A stretch of DNA of 64,000 nt from Eubacteriales bacterium. Its GTDB lineage: Bacteria; Bacillota; Clostridia; Peptostreptococcales; Anaerovoracaceae. The notes under the pieces are model-generated. The model had not been told where the DNA came from. It saw only the letters and a program-made list of their open reading frames with translations, and made no database searches. The position numbers were made by a program, and so were the translations under genes. The stretch lies in assembly GCA_028706405.1 (NCBI GenBank), contig JAQWBM010000001.1:62001-126000 (forward strand), in the 5' to 3' direction. Positions 53,796-62,926 of this stretch are shown one piece after another. Position 1 is the stretch's first letter; the number at the start of each line of letters is the position of its first letter.

Positions 53796-54953
53796 TTACT
53801 CGTTTTCTTCGGTAATCTCGATAATTGTTTCACTATCTGCAAGTATATCTTCGTTATCTTCATCGATATAATCTAAGTCGTTATCGTCATCGAAATCGTT
53901 GTAATCTTCAATTTTATCGGTAAAGAATTGGGAATGGCTTTTAATGTCAATCTTCCATCCGCATAGCCTCGCGGCAAGCCTTACATTCTGACCTTCTTTT
54001 CCTATAGCCAAAGACAGCTGATAATCCGGGACGATAACAGTTGCCGACTTTCCATCCTCATTGATGATGACCTTTTCAACCTTAGCAGGGCTTAGAGCGC
54101 TGCTAATCAATTTTTCAGGCTCGGCGCTCCAGTTAATAATATCAATTTTCTCTCCAAACAACTCATCTACGATCGTCTGGACTCTTGTACCTCTTGCGCC
54201 GACACATGCTCCCACAGGGTCTACATTTTCATCTGAAGTATAAACAGCCATTTTCGTTCTGGATCCTGCTTCTCTTGAAATACTTTTAATTTCAACGATT
54301 CCATCCTGTATTTCGGGTACTTCCAGTTCAAAAAGCCGCTTTACAAGCCCCGGATGCGATCTTGACAGGTATACCTGCGGCCCTTTGGTTGTTTTCTTTA
54401 CGTCCATTATATAAACTTTGATTCTGTTGTTTACAATATATTTCTCTCCGCTTACCTGTTCTGTTACAGCTAAAATACCTTCTGTCCTTCCCATGTTGAT
54501 AAACACAGTATCATTGCTGATCCTCTGAATAACTCCTGTTACGATCTCTGATTGACGGCTCGAATAATCGTCATATATCTGTCCTCTTTCGGCTTCACGT
54601 ATTCGCTGAACAACCACCTGCTTGGCAGTCTGTGCTGCTATTCTGCCGAAATCCCTCGGTGTGACCTGTATTTCCAGCACATCGCCGATTTGATATTTAA
54701 TATCTATTTCCCGTGCATCTTCGATCGATACTTCAGTCAAATCATCCTCAACGGTCTCCACTATATCCTTTCGCATAAAAACATCGATATCTCCGGTTTC
54801 TTTATTAATATTGACTCTGACATTTTGAGAAGTTCCATAATTCTTTTTATATGCTGATACCAGGGCAGATTCGATTGCTTCAATCAGAAGTTCCTTTGAT
54901 ATTTCCTTTTCTTTTTCTAATTCTTCTACTGCCATAATAAACTCTCTATTCAT
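53796..54953 (-). CDS. nusA: Transcription termination/antitermination protein NusA
   Basis: A 385-residue NusA: N-terminal RNA-polymerase-binding domain (~1-125), S1 domain (GVIQRISNDTVFINMGRTEGIL near 140), and two KH domains (VGACVGARGTRVQTIVDELFGEKIDI near 235 and SLAIGKEGQNVRLAARLCGWKIDI near 305). The C-terminus is a short highly acidic tail, without the AR repeats of E. coli NusA, as in Gram-positives. GGAGGAG precedes the first ATG. It follows rimP by 19 bp. Confidence 0.97.
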   Translation of the reverse strand: MNREFIMAVEELEKEKEISKELLIEAIESALVSAYKKNYGTSQNVRVNINKETGDIDVFMRKDIVETVEDDLTEVSIEDAREIDIKYQIGDVLEIQVTPRDFGRIAAQTAKQVVVQRIREAERGQIYDDYSSRQSEIVTGVIQRISNDTVFINMGRTEGILAVTEQVSGEKYIVNNRIKVYIMDVKKTTKGPQVYLSRSHPGLVKRLFELEVPEIQDGIVEIKSISREAGSRTKMAVYTSDENVDPVGACVGARGTRVQTIVDELFGEKIDIINWSAEPEKLISSALSPAKVEKVIINEDGKSATVIVPDYQLSLAIGKEGQNVRLAARLCGWKIDIKSHSQFFTDKIEDYNDFDDDNDLDYIDEDNEDILADSETIIEITEENE

Positions 54954-54972
54954 TATATTCTAATACTCCTCC

Positions 54973-55452
54973 TTACAAAAGAATCGCAAGCTTGGTCTTT
55001 GACACTTTTTCCATCGGTATTTCAATTCTGTTTTCTTTTTCATCTAATATTATTAAATTGCCGTCCTCTATGCCGGAGAGCCTCCCAAAAATGGTCTTCC
55101 TTCCATTCATTGCCTGATATAAAGTAACATCCACAAAGCGTCCTGCAAACTTAACGTAATCACTGTCTTTGATCAGTGCCCTGTCTATTCCCGGTGAGGA
55201 GACTTCAAGATAATAATTTTGCTTAATAGGATCGAGCTCATCCAATCTGGCACTGAGATATTTACTCACTTTCTCACAGTCATCAGTACTGATTCCCTGT
55301 CCTTCAGTGCTTTGAGTCCGGTCTATGAAAACTCTCAGAAACCAATCCTTTCCTTCTTTAACAAATTCAACATTATAAAGTTCATATCCGCTTTTTTCAA
55401 GAAACTCCTCAAGCTCCATGGTAATGAGTTCCTTTACGCTGAATTTAGCCAT
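54973..55452 (-). CDS. rimP: Ribosome maturation factor RimP
   Basis: A 159-residue RimP needed for 30S maturation. Characteristic segments are ELYNVEFVKEGKDWFLRVFID, ISTDDCEKVSKYLSARLDE and YYLEVSSPGIDRALIKDSDY, with a C-terminal Sm-like barrel (GRLSGIEDGNLIILDE). AAGGAG precedes the ATG. It is the first gene of the long nusA-infB operon. A hairpin lies between the likely promoter and this gene. Confidence 0.96.
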   Translation of the reverse strand: MAKFSVKELITMELEEFLEKSGYELYNVEFVKEGKDWFLRVFIDRTQSTEGQGISTDDCEKVSKYLSARLDELDPIKQNYYLEVSSPGIDRALIKDSDYVKFAGRFVDVTLYQAMNGRKTIFGRLSGIEDGNLIILDEKENRIEIPMEKVSKTKLAILL

Positions 55453-55505
55453 TTTTAACTCCTTTTGAACGGATTTTCCTTATTTTATTCTGGCATACAA
55501 AAGTG

Positions 55506-55529
55506 AAAGAGTGGGATTGCCCACTCTTT
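55506..55529 (-). terminator. Hairpin terminator/attenuator in the rimP leader
   Basis: A perfect 10-bp stem AAAGAGTGGG/CCCACTCTTT with a 4-nt loop, followed on the minus strand by CACTTTTG. It lies 54 bp before rimP and 34 bp downstream of a candidate promoter's -10. It could end polC transcripts or attenuate the operon. Confidence 0.65.
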
Positions 55530-55562
55530 TGCATTCACAAGCCATGTTTATTACACTATTTG

Positions 55563-55591
55563 AGAATAACATAAAAGCCTTGATATTGCAA
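55563..55591 (-). promoter_or_regulatory. Candidate promoter of the rimP-nusA-infB operon
   Basis: TTGCAA (55586-55591), 17 bp, TATTCT (55563-55568) on the minus strand. It lies just past the polC stop and upstream of the leader hairpin. Confidence 0.45.
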
Positions 55592-55600
55592 GTTCTTTTA

Positions 55601-58600
55601 TTAAAAAAGACATATCTGATCTGATTCAGGCAACTCAGACAGAACTCCATGATCTGTAAGTGCTTTGATGGCTGTTTTATTCAGCTTTGCCCTGCTACTC
55701 ATATCGTCAATTGATATGAAGGGTTTTTTGGTATATTCTGAGACTAAGGCCTTAGCGGCATTTTCCCCGACTCCAGGCAAAGCCGAGAAAGGAAGCCTGG
55801 CCTTGCTTTCTTCGGATAAGAAACGTGTTTCGTGTGATTTCCCTAGTTTTGCGGGATAAAATTTGTAGCCTCTTGCATACATTTCATAGGCCACTTCCAG
55901 CACTGTCAGCTCTTCCGTTTCTTTATTAGTGGCGTTCTTTCCTTTTGACTCGATTAAATCAATCTTATCTTGTACTGCTTTTGCGCCTTTTATAATGGTT
56001 TCGGAATCAAAATCATTTACTTTAGTGGTAAAGAAAGTAGCATAAAATTCTACCGGATGATATACCTTGTAATATGCAATGCGGTATGACATCATAACAT
56101 AAGCCACCGCATGAGCTTTCGGGAACATATATTTAATTCTTCGGCAGGATTCTATATACCATTCCGGAACATTATTATCTGTCATCAACTCTGCTTCTTC
56201 AGCTGTAATACCCCGCCCTTTTCTTACATTTTCCATGATTTTAAATGCTGTCTTATTGGGAAGCCCCTTTGAAATGAGATAGTTCATTATATCATCCCTT
56301 GTTGATATTGCATCCTTCATAGTTGCGGAACCATCCCGAATAAAATTTTGTGCATTATTGATCCACACGTCAGTACCGTGGGAAAATCCTGATATTCGGA
56401 CCAGATCAGCAAACAGAGCCGGTTTAGTGTCGTCCAGCATCTGTCTGACGAACTTCGTCCCAAATTCAGGAATTCCATAAGTCCCATGGGTAAATTTATA
56501 CTCAGGGTCTTTGATATCCAAACTTTCTATACCGTTGAAAATGCTGTCTACGCTTCTATCTTTAAGGGGAACTTCCAGAGGATCGACCCCTGTCATATCC
56601 TGAAGCTGTCTGATCATGGATGGAACATCATGTCCCAGTATATCAAGCTTGAGCAAATTTTCATCCAATGAATGATAATCAAAATGCGTTGTTATTATGT
56701 CAGTTTTCATATCGTTTGCGGGGCGCTGAACCGGACAAAATTCATAGATTTCATGTCCTTTAGGAAGAATTATAATGCCTCCGGGATGCTGCCCCGTCGT
56801 TCTTCTTACCCCTGTACAGCATTTCGCTAAACGGTCAGCTTCCCATTTGTTTACAGGCTGCTGGCGTTCTTCAAAATATTTCATAACAAAGCCGTAAGCT
56901 GTTTTGGCTGCTATGGTTCCTATAGTTCCTGCTCTGAATACGTTTTCTTTACCAAAAATATCTTCCACATATTTATGCGCTATAGGCTGGTATTCTCCGG
57001 CAAAATTAAGGTCAATATCAGGTTCCTTATCGCCTTCGAATCCAAGGAATACTTCAAAGGGTATGCTAAATCCGTCTTTCTTATACTCTTCCCCGCATTT
57101 TGGACATATTTTATCCGGCATATCGATACCGCAATCATAGCTTCCATCCAATATAAATTCAGAGTTCTTGCACTCGGAATTTGGACATATGTAATGAGGT
57201 GAAAGCGGATTGACCTCTGTGATCCCTCCCATTGTTGCGGCAAAGGACGATCCTACGGAGCCTCTTGAGCCAACCAGATAGCCGTCTGACAAGGATTTTT
57301 GAACAAGCATTGCCGCCGAGACGTACATAACTGCATATCCGTTATTAATTATGGAATCGAGCTCTCTGTTCAATCGTTTCTGAACTATTTCCGGAAGCGG
57401 GTAACCGTATATTCTTATGGCAGTTTCCATACAACTGGTTCTAAGCCTTTCATCAGCTCCTTCAATTTTAGGAGGGAATTTTCCTATGGGGACCGGAGCC
57501 AGTTTTTCGATCATGTCTGCAATATGATTTGTCGCATCGATCACAACTTCCCTTGCGAGTTCATCTCCCAGATAATTGAATTCTATAAGCATTTCCTCCG
57601 TTGTTCTAAGATGAAGACCATTATCTCCTTCGATGTCCTTATATCCCTGACCGGCCATAAGTATTTTTCTGTACAATGCTTCCTCCGGGTCGGCGTAGTG
57701 AGCATCGCAGGTAGCCGCAACCGGCTTGTTTAGTTTTTTCCCGAGAGTAATGATCTCCCGATTAATTTCTTTCAGCCTTTCCACATCAGGTACCGTACCG
57801 TTATCGATGAGAAATTGATTATTTGTAAGCGGCTGGATTTCAAGATAATCATAGTACTCAGCGATGCGTTTCACCTCGCCTTCCGGCATCCGATGCAAAA
57901 TACTCTGATAGACTTCGCCCGCTTCGCAGGCCGATCCTATGATCAATCCCTCACGATGGGCCGTCAGCACTGATTTCGGTATTCGAGGTTTCTTATAGAA
58001 ATATTCCAAGTGTGATAAGGATACCAGCTTATACAGGTTTTTCAGCCCTTCCTGTGCTCTGGCCAATATTATGATATGATTTGTATTTTTGGACTTATAG
58101 TCAATTTTTTTTCCTGTATCACCGGAATCGTCATAAAGATAACCTTCCAGTCCATATATGACCTTCAAATCAAGCTTTTCATATAATACTGTTTTTTCTG
58201 CTTCCGGGAAAGCCTGCACTACTCCATGATCCGTCACGGCGATGGCTTTCTGACCCCATTTTGCCGCAGTTCTAATCAGTTCTGCTACATCGTTTACGCC
58301 ATCCATAGCGCTCATCTTCGTATGTGCGTGAAGTTCGACTCTCTTTTTTTCGCTGTGGTCCTGCCGACCTTCCTTTTCAATTTTTTCAATATCCTTCCCC
58401 ATGAGTACCAAAATATTCTCAAAGGTGTCAAATTCGACATTGCCTCTGATTTTTACATGATCTCCGGGTTTCAAATTATTGTCGATCTCATTCCATTTAT
58501 TTTCAGACGCAAAAACCTTAACACAGGCAGACGTAGTTCTGTCAGTTATCAGCAAGGTAATGAGCTTTTTTTTATTCTTAATGGTTCTAGCTTCTTTATG

Positions 58601-59359
58601 AAATATTGTTCCGTCAATTGCAACCGGTCCGCTATCCACTGTTAAGCTTGATATGGGAACTGATTCATCACGTATTGGTTTTCCCATTATTCTATTTCCA
58701 TCTATGGGTATCTCTTCTTTTTCTTTATGGCTCCACTTTGACTGAATATCCCCATTGGTCCTGATGTTACTGCTGTTTTCATTTGAAGCAGCCAATTTCC
58801 TTGCTTTATCCGCCTCTTCTTGCTCTTTTTTTGACAGCTCTATTTTTTTTCTTTCTGTTATTAAATAGCTGTCTTCATTATTGATAAATTCAACGTTAAC
58901 GTTTATTCCAAAATCCCGTCTCATGTACATTTCAAATTCATTTGCAACCTTTTCGTTAAGTTCTTTGACTGCCATGTCTCCCAGGGCCTTGATCGTCAGT
59001 TTACCGTTTTCATAAGTAAAATTATTTGGAAATATAGTTTTCGTAACTGCTGCATGGCTGCCATTGATCTCATTAATCATATGTTCTATGTAGAGCTTGA
59101 TTATTTCCTTTTCTGACAAAATAATATCCTCATAAATAAAATTAACCGATACTCCCTGTAGCCCATCTACTTCATTTTTAATTGTTTTAGAGATACGATC
59201 AACATCAGGATAAGGGACTACGAAATTTAGTTTAATGTCTATAGAAAGAACAGCTGTCTCTTTCAAAACAACTGCCTTTTCGATAGCGTATATATATCTG
59301 TCCTTTGAATGCTTTCCAATATTATTCCAATGTATTGTGTTTTCTATTAATGATTTCAA
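55601..59359 (-). CDS. polC: DNA polymerase III PolC without the embedded 3'-5' exonuclease domain
   Basis: A 1252-residue replicative polymerase. Its order is: N-terminal domain (~1-235), OB domain (~240-330), PHP part 1 (KRVELHAHTKMSAMDG near 340, AVTDHGVVQAFPEA near 374), a zinc-binding insertion (CPNSEC, CPKCGEEY) near 765, the polymerase core with EPDIDLNFAGEYQ, and a C-terminal (HhH) part with LPGVGENAAKALV. PolC normally carries a ~170-180-residue DnaQ-like exonuclease between VIYGLEGYL and the HIIILA segment. Here about 18 residues (411-428) join them, and no DxET motif occurs. The family is usually ~1400 residues or more, so the shortfall fits. A TTG start follows GGAGG. Confidence 0.93.
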   Translation of the reverse strand: MKSLIENTIHWNNIGKHSKDRYIYAIEKAVVLKETAVLSIDIKLNFVVPYPDVDRISKTIKNEVDGLQGVSVNFIYEDIILSEKEIIKLYIEHMINEINGSHAAVTKTIFPNNFTYENGKLTIKALGDMAVKELNEKVANEFEMYMRRDFGINVNVEFINNEDSYLITERKKIELSKKEQEEADKARKLAASNENSSNIRTNGDIQSKWSHKEKEEIPIDGNRIMGKPIRDESVPISSLTVDSGPVAIDGTIFHKEARTIKNKKKLITLLITDRTTSACVKVFASENKWNEIDNNLKPGDHVKIRGNVEFDTFENILVLMGKDIEKIEKEGRQDHSEKKRVELHAHTKMSAMDGVNDVAELIRTAAKWGQKAIAVTDHGVVQAFPEAEKTVLYEKLDLKVIYGLEGYLYDDSGDTGKKIDYKSKNTNHIIILARAQEGLKNLYKLVSLSHLEYFYKKPRIPKSVLTAHREGLIIGSACEAGEVYQSILHRMPEGEVKRIAEYYDYLEIQPLTNNQFLIDNGTVPDVERLKEINREIITLGKKLNKPVAATCDAHYADPEEALYRKILMAGQGYKDIEGDNGLHLRTTEEMLIEFNYLGDELAREVVIDATNHIADMIEKLAPVPIGKFPPKIEGADERLRTSCMETAIRIYGYPLPEIVQKRLNRELDSIINNGYAVMYVSAAMLVQKSLSDGYLVGSRGSVGSSFAATMGGITEVNPLSPHYICPNSECKNSEFILDGSYDCGIDMPDKICPKCGEEYKKDGFSIPFEVFLGFEGDKEPDIDLNFAGEYQPIAHKYVEDIFGKENVFRAGTIGTIAAKTAYGFVMKYFEERQQPVNKWEADRLAKCCTGVRRTTGQHPGGIIILPKGHEIYEFCPVQRPANDMKTDIITTHFDYHSLDENLLKLDILGHDVPSMIRQLQDMTGVDPLEVPLKDRSVDSIFNGIESLDIKDPEYKFTHGTYGIPEFGTKFVRQMLDDTKPALFADLVRISGFSHGTDVWINNAQNFIRDGSATMKDAISTRDDIMNYLISKGLPNKTAFKIMENVRKGRGITAEEAELMTDNNVPEWYIESCRRIKYMFPKAHAVAYVMMSYRIAYYKVYHPVEFYATFFTTKVNDFDSETIIKGAKAVQDKIDLIESKGKNATNKETEELTVLEVAYEMYARGYKFYPAKLGKSHETRFLSEESKARLPFSALPGVGENAAKALVSEYTKKPFISIDDMSSRAKLNKTAIKALTDHGVLSELPESDQICLF

Positions 59360-59383
59360 TTATTGCCTCCGCATTTGCCATTT

Positions 59384-60373
59384 CTACATTGTTTTCTCGG
59401 TATTATCTTCTTTCAACGTCCTATTCTCTTTCAAGGTCTTATCCTCTTTCATCAGCTCAGTAATAGAAGTTGCCAAGCCTGCAAGACCTTGTATCTCTGA
59501 AGGAATGATTATCTTTGTAGCTTTTCCATCCGCCGCTGCCACAAAAGCGTCCAAGCTCTTCAGCGCGATAATTTGCTGTGTTGGGTCAGATTCGACCAGC
59601 ATTCTAATACCATCCGCCGTAGCTTTCTGTACCAACAGAATGGCTTTCGCCTCTCCTTCCGCATTTCTGATCTGTGCTTCCTTATTCGCTTCTGCTTCCA
59701 GTATTTTAGATTCTTTATCCGCTTCAGCATTAAGGATGACAGACTGCTTATTTCCTTCTGCAATTAGAATTGCTGATTTTTTCTCTCCTTCTGCTCTGAT
59801 TATGGATTCTCTTCTCTCTCTTTCCGCACGCATTTGTTTTTCCATCGCCTGCTGGATATCTTTAGGCGGAACGATATTTTTTACTTCAACGCGGTTGATT
59901 TTAATGCCCCATGGATCCGTTGCTTCATCCAGCACAATGCGTATTTTTGAATTGATATGTTCTCTGCTCGTAAGCGATTCGTCCAGCTCCAGATCTCCTA
60001 TTATATTTCTCAGCGTGGTCGCCGTAAGATTCTCAATGGCCGACATGGGATTTTCAACACCATAGGCATAAAGCTTCGGGTCCGTGATTTGAAAATACAG
60101 GACAGTATCGATTTCCATAGTAACATTATCCTTAGTTATTACCGGCTGAGGCGGAAAATCGATTACATGTTCCTTCAGGGAAACCTTTCTTGCTATTTTA
60201 TCGATAAGCGGAATTTTAATGTGAAGTCCGACTTGCCAGGTGGCATGATAAGCACCAAGCCTCTCCACTACATATGCTCTGGCTTGAGGAACAATGCGGA
60301 TATTCGTTACCACCAGAAAAATTGCAATAACTATCAGTAAAAAAATCGATAATATTGATATAATATCTGACAT
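59384..60373 (-). CDS. SPFH/band-7 (stomatin-like) membrane protein
   Basis: A 329-residue SPFH protein of the QmcA/stomatin type, which forms large membrane-bound rings. The N-terminal anchor is IISILSIFLLIVIAIFLVVT. The SPFH domain follows (IVPQARAYVVERLGAYHATWQVGLHIKIPLID), then a long coiled coil (~190-270, ERERRESIIRAEGEKKSAIL and similar). A short repeated tail (KTLKENRTLKEDNTEK) ends it. It is adjacent (no gap) to an NfeD-like gene, the usual partner, and lies between ispG and polC. Confidence 0.92.
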   Translation of the reverse strand: MSDIISILSIFLLIVIAIFLVVTNIRIVPQARAYVVERLGAYHATWQVGLHIKIPLIDKIARKVSLKEHVIDFPPQPVITKDNVTMEIDTVLYFQITDPKLYAYGVENPMSAIENLTATTLRNIIGDLELDESLTSREHINSKIRIVLDEATDPWGIKINRVEVKNIVPPKDIQQAMEKQMRAERERRESIIRAEGEKKSAILIAEGNKQSVILNAEADKESKILEAEANKEAQIRNAEGEAKAILLVQKATADGIRMLVESDPTQQIIALKSLDAFVAAADGKATKIIIPSEIQGLAGLATSITELMKEDKTLKENRTLKEDNTEKTM

Positions 60374-60832
60374 TTACTCTTCTCCTTTCACTCGCTCAAC
60401 AATGAGCTTAACCCCTTCAATTCTAATAATTTTAACGATTTCATCCTTTAACAGAATCTCCTTGTTGTCTTTTGATACAGCAGTCCAGATCATTCCGTTC
60501 AGCTTTACCAGTCCGGTGTGATACGGTTCGATGGTTTCCGTTACTATTCCGGTCTTGTTTATCATTTGATCGATACTGTTTTTTTCATGACCGATTTTAA
60601 GTCTTTTTTCAGCTAACGGTCTTGTGAAGTACAACAATATTATCGACACTGCAAAAAAAACTATGACCTGAAGCAGCAGCGAACCACCAAGTAAGGCGAC
60701 AACACACGCAGCGACTCCGCCTGCGGTAAACCAAATTGTTGTCAGCCCCATAGTAAATCCTTCAATTATTGCAAATGTCACAGCAATCATGATCCAAATC
60801 AACGGCTCCGACATTACTATTTCAGAAATCAT
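60374..60832 (-). CDS. NfeD-family membrane protein
   Basis: A 152-residue protein with three to four N-terminal hydrophobic segments and a C-terminal OB fold (IGVVTETIEP-type segment reading TGIVTETIEPYHTGLVKLNGMIWTAVS). NfeD proteins pair with SPFH proteins, as here where the genes abut. The function of the pair is thought to lie in membrane organisation or stress. The short form lacks the protease domain of long NfeD proteins. Confidence 0.9.
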   Translation of the reverse strand: MISEIVMSEPLIWIMIAVTFAIIEGFTMGLTTIWFTAGGVAACVVALLGGSLLLQVIVFFAVSIILLYFTRPLAEKRLKIGHEKNSIDQMINKTGIVTETIEPYHTGLVKLNGMIWTAVSKDNKEILLKDEIVKIIRIEGVKLIVERVKGEE

Positions 60833-60860
60833 AAAAATCCCCCTTTAAAAACGGTTTTAA

Positions 60861-61934
60861 TTAAACCAGTATATTCTCTTGTTCGATATATAGAATTAGC
60901 TCTTTTGAAATATCTTCTTCTCGGACGTTTCGAACTGGTTTACCTTTTTTAAAAATAAGACCCTTTCCCTTACCGCAAGCCACTCCGAAATCAGCTTCTC
61001 TGGCTTCTCCGGGACCGTTGACTTCGCAGCCCATAACTGCTACTGTAAAAGATGGCAATTGCCTTTCTTTCATCTTTTTTTCCATAGGTTTTAGTGCATT
61101 TTCAACTTCCGACGCAATTTTGGACAGGTCAACACCGCATCTTCCGCACGTAGGGCACGATATGAAACGAATAGTATTATTTCTCAAATCCAAAGCCTTT
61201 AATATTTCTGCCGCAAAATATACCTCGTTTACCGGATCTCCTGTCAGTGAAACCCTTATTGTATCTCCTATACCTTGCAGAAGCAGTGATCCTATGCCGA
61301 CAGCAGACTTTACTTTGCCGCTTTCTATAGTCCCTGCCTCTGTTATACCAACATGCAAAGGATAATCTGTCTGTTTATGAATCAGATTATAAGCTTTATA
61401 ATTCAGCCTGACATCAGACGATTTCAGGGATATAACAAGGTCTGAAAAATTCATATCCTCAATCATCTTTATATTCCTCAACCCGCTTTCGACAAGACCC
61501 CCTGCTGTAACTCCCTGATATTTTTTCAGTATCTCTTTTTCCAATGACCCTGAATTCACTCCGACTCGAATTGGGATTCTCCTCTCTTTCGCTGCATCAA
61601 CGACAGCTTTCACTCTTTCATTGCTGCCGATATTGCCGGGGTTGATCCGAACCTTGTCCGCTCCATTTTTTATGGAGGCTATTGCTATACGATAATCGAA
61701 GTGGATATCCGCAACCAGAGGTACCTTTACTTTCTTTTTGATTTCGCCAAAGGCTTCTGCGGCTTCCATGTCGGGAATAGCGCAACGTACTATATCACAG
61801 CCTGATTCAGTCAAGCGCTCAATTTGTCTGACCGTTTCAGCAATATTTCTCGTATCCGTATTAGTCATTGATTGTATGCTGATCGGGGCGCCTCCGCCTA
61901 TGGGAATACCCCCGCACATTACCTGTTTACTCAT
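60861..61934 (-). CDS. ispG: 4-hydroxy-3-methylbut-2-enyl-diphosphate synthase
   Basis: A 357-residue 4Fe-4S enzyme of the non-mevalonate isoprenoid pathway. The barrel opens with GGAPISIQSMTNTDT and VADIHFDYRIA. The cluster Cys residues are in ISCPTCGRCGVDL near 265 and AVMGCEVNGPGEAREADFG near 305. Length is normal. It overlaps the rseP end by 4 bp, continuing the dxr-rseP-ispG chain. Confidence 0.97.
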   Translation of the reverse strand: MSKQVMCGGIPIGGGAPISIQSMTNTDTRNIAETVRQIERLTESGCDIVRCAIPDMEAAEAFGEIKKKVKVPLVADIHFDYRIAIASIKNGADKVRINPGNIGSNERVKAVVDAAKERRIPIRVGVNSGSLEKEILKKYQGVTAGGLVESGLRNIKMIEDMNFSDLVISLKSSDVRLNYKAYNLIHKQTDYPLHVGITEAGTIESGKVKSAVGIGSLLLQGIGDTIRVSLTGDPVNEVYFAAEILKALDLRNNTIRFISCPTCGRCGVDLSKIASEVENALKPMEKKMKERQLPSFTVAVMGCEVNGPGEAREADFGVACGKGKGLIFKKGKPVRNVREEDISKELILYIEQENILV

Positions 61935-62926
61935 AATAGAAACCTTCCAATATCCTGAAAAGTGACATAAATCATTAGTCCGAATAAAAGCAGCAATCCG
62001 ACAAAATGAATCGTCCCCTCGGTTGCATCAGTAATAGTTTTACCTGTAAATGTCCTGATTATCAGGAACAATGCACGCCCTCCGTCCAATGCCGGAAAAG
62101 GCAGCATGTTTACTATTGCAAGATTCAGACTTATAAAAGCTGTCAGCTGTGCCAGATTTAGCAAACCCATCTTTGCCGTATCCCCGACTATATAAACAAT
62201 CCCAACCGGTCCGGTCAATGCATCTGCCGCAACTTTACCTGAAATTAGTTGACCGATCACCTTGATCATCTCAACTCCCATTTCAAAAGTACTTTTTGTG
62301 CCCAGCACCAGAGCCTTGCCTGGATTTTTTGTAGAATCCGGTTGTATACCGATAATCCTGCGCTCCTGCTCTATTACCACATCAACTTCAAAAGGTATTC
62401 TTGTTCCGTCACGGTCCGCTATTATCGTCAGGGTTTCCTCTTTGCCGCTTCCGATGGCATCAAGTATTTCACTCCATTCTCGAATTTCTTTATCCTCGAT
62501 CTGAACTATGGTGTCTCCGGGCATCAAGCCTGCTTTTCCTGCAGGCAAATCCGGTGGCAATGCCTTGATTGTGGTGTTTGGAATGCCAACCGCAATAAAA
62601 ACTATGGCAAGAATAACGATTGCAAATATAAGATTCATTACGGATCCTGCAATAACGACCAGCATTTTTGCGGGAAGAGGTCTATTATTGAAGGCGTTAG
62701 AATCTCCTGACTCTTCATCCTCTCCTTCCATTTTGCAGTATCCTCCGATAGGCAATGCCCTCAGAGAGTACTCTGTGTCGCCCTTTTTGAAATTAAACAG
62801 CAACGGTCCCATTCCAAGAGAAAATTCATTGACCTTTATCCCTACTGTTTTTGCAGTCACAAAATGACCAAGCTCATGCACAAATATTAGCAGGCAAAAA
62901 ATTAAGATTGCATATACAATCATCAT
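61931..62926 (-). CDS. rseP: RIP-family site-2 zinc metalloprotease (RseP-like)
   Basis: A 331-residue intramembrane protease. The zinc motif HELGH is near residue 18 (FVHELGHFVTAKTVG), with the second motif NMLPFPALDGGRALF near 273. A PDZ domain lies at ~110-195 (PAGKAGLMPGDTIVQIEDKEI). Four hydrophobic segments are expected. Members cut anti-sigma factors or signal peptides within the membrane; the anti-sigma gene at 1176-2111 is a possible client but nothing here shows it. It overlaps dxr and ispG by 4 bp each. Confidence 0.95.
   Translation of the reverse strand: MMIVYAILIFCLLIFVHELGHFVTAKTVGIKVNEFSLGMGPLLFNFKKGDTEYSLRALPIGGYCKMEGEDEESGDSNAFNNRPLPAKMLVVIAGSVMNLIFAIVILAIVFIAVGIPNTTIKALPPDLPAGKAGLMPGDTIVQIEDKEIREWSEILDAIGSGKEETLTIIADRDGTRIPFEVDVVIEQERRIIGIQPDSTKNPGKALVLGTKSTFEMGVEMIKVIGQLISGKVAADALTGPVGIVYIVGDTAKMGLLNLAQLTAFISLNLAIVNMLPFPALDGGRALFLIIRTFTGKTITDATEGTIHFVGLLLLFGLMIYVTFQDIGRFLL

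Noticed and set aside
57299..57733. 144-codon plus-strand open frame
   Set aside because: Antisense shadow of polC with no recognisable domain.
59235..60065. 276-codon plus-strand open frame
   Set aside because: It lies opposite the SPFH gene and the polC start. Its Ser/Phe-rich composition is the mirror of a coiled-coil gene, and it has no family motif.
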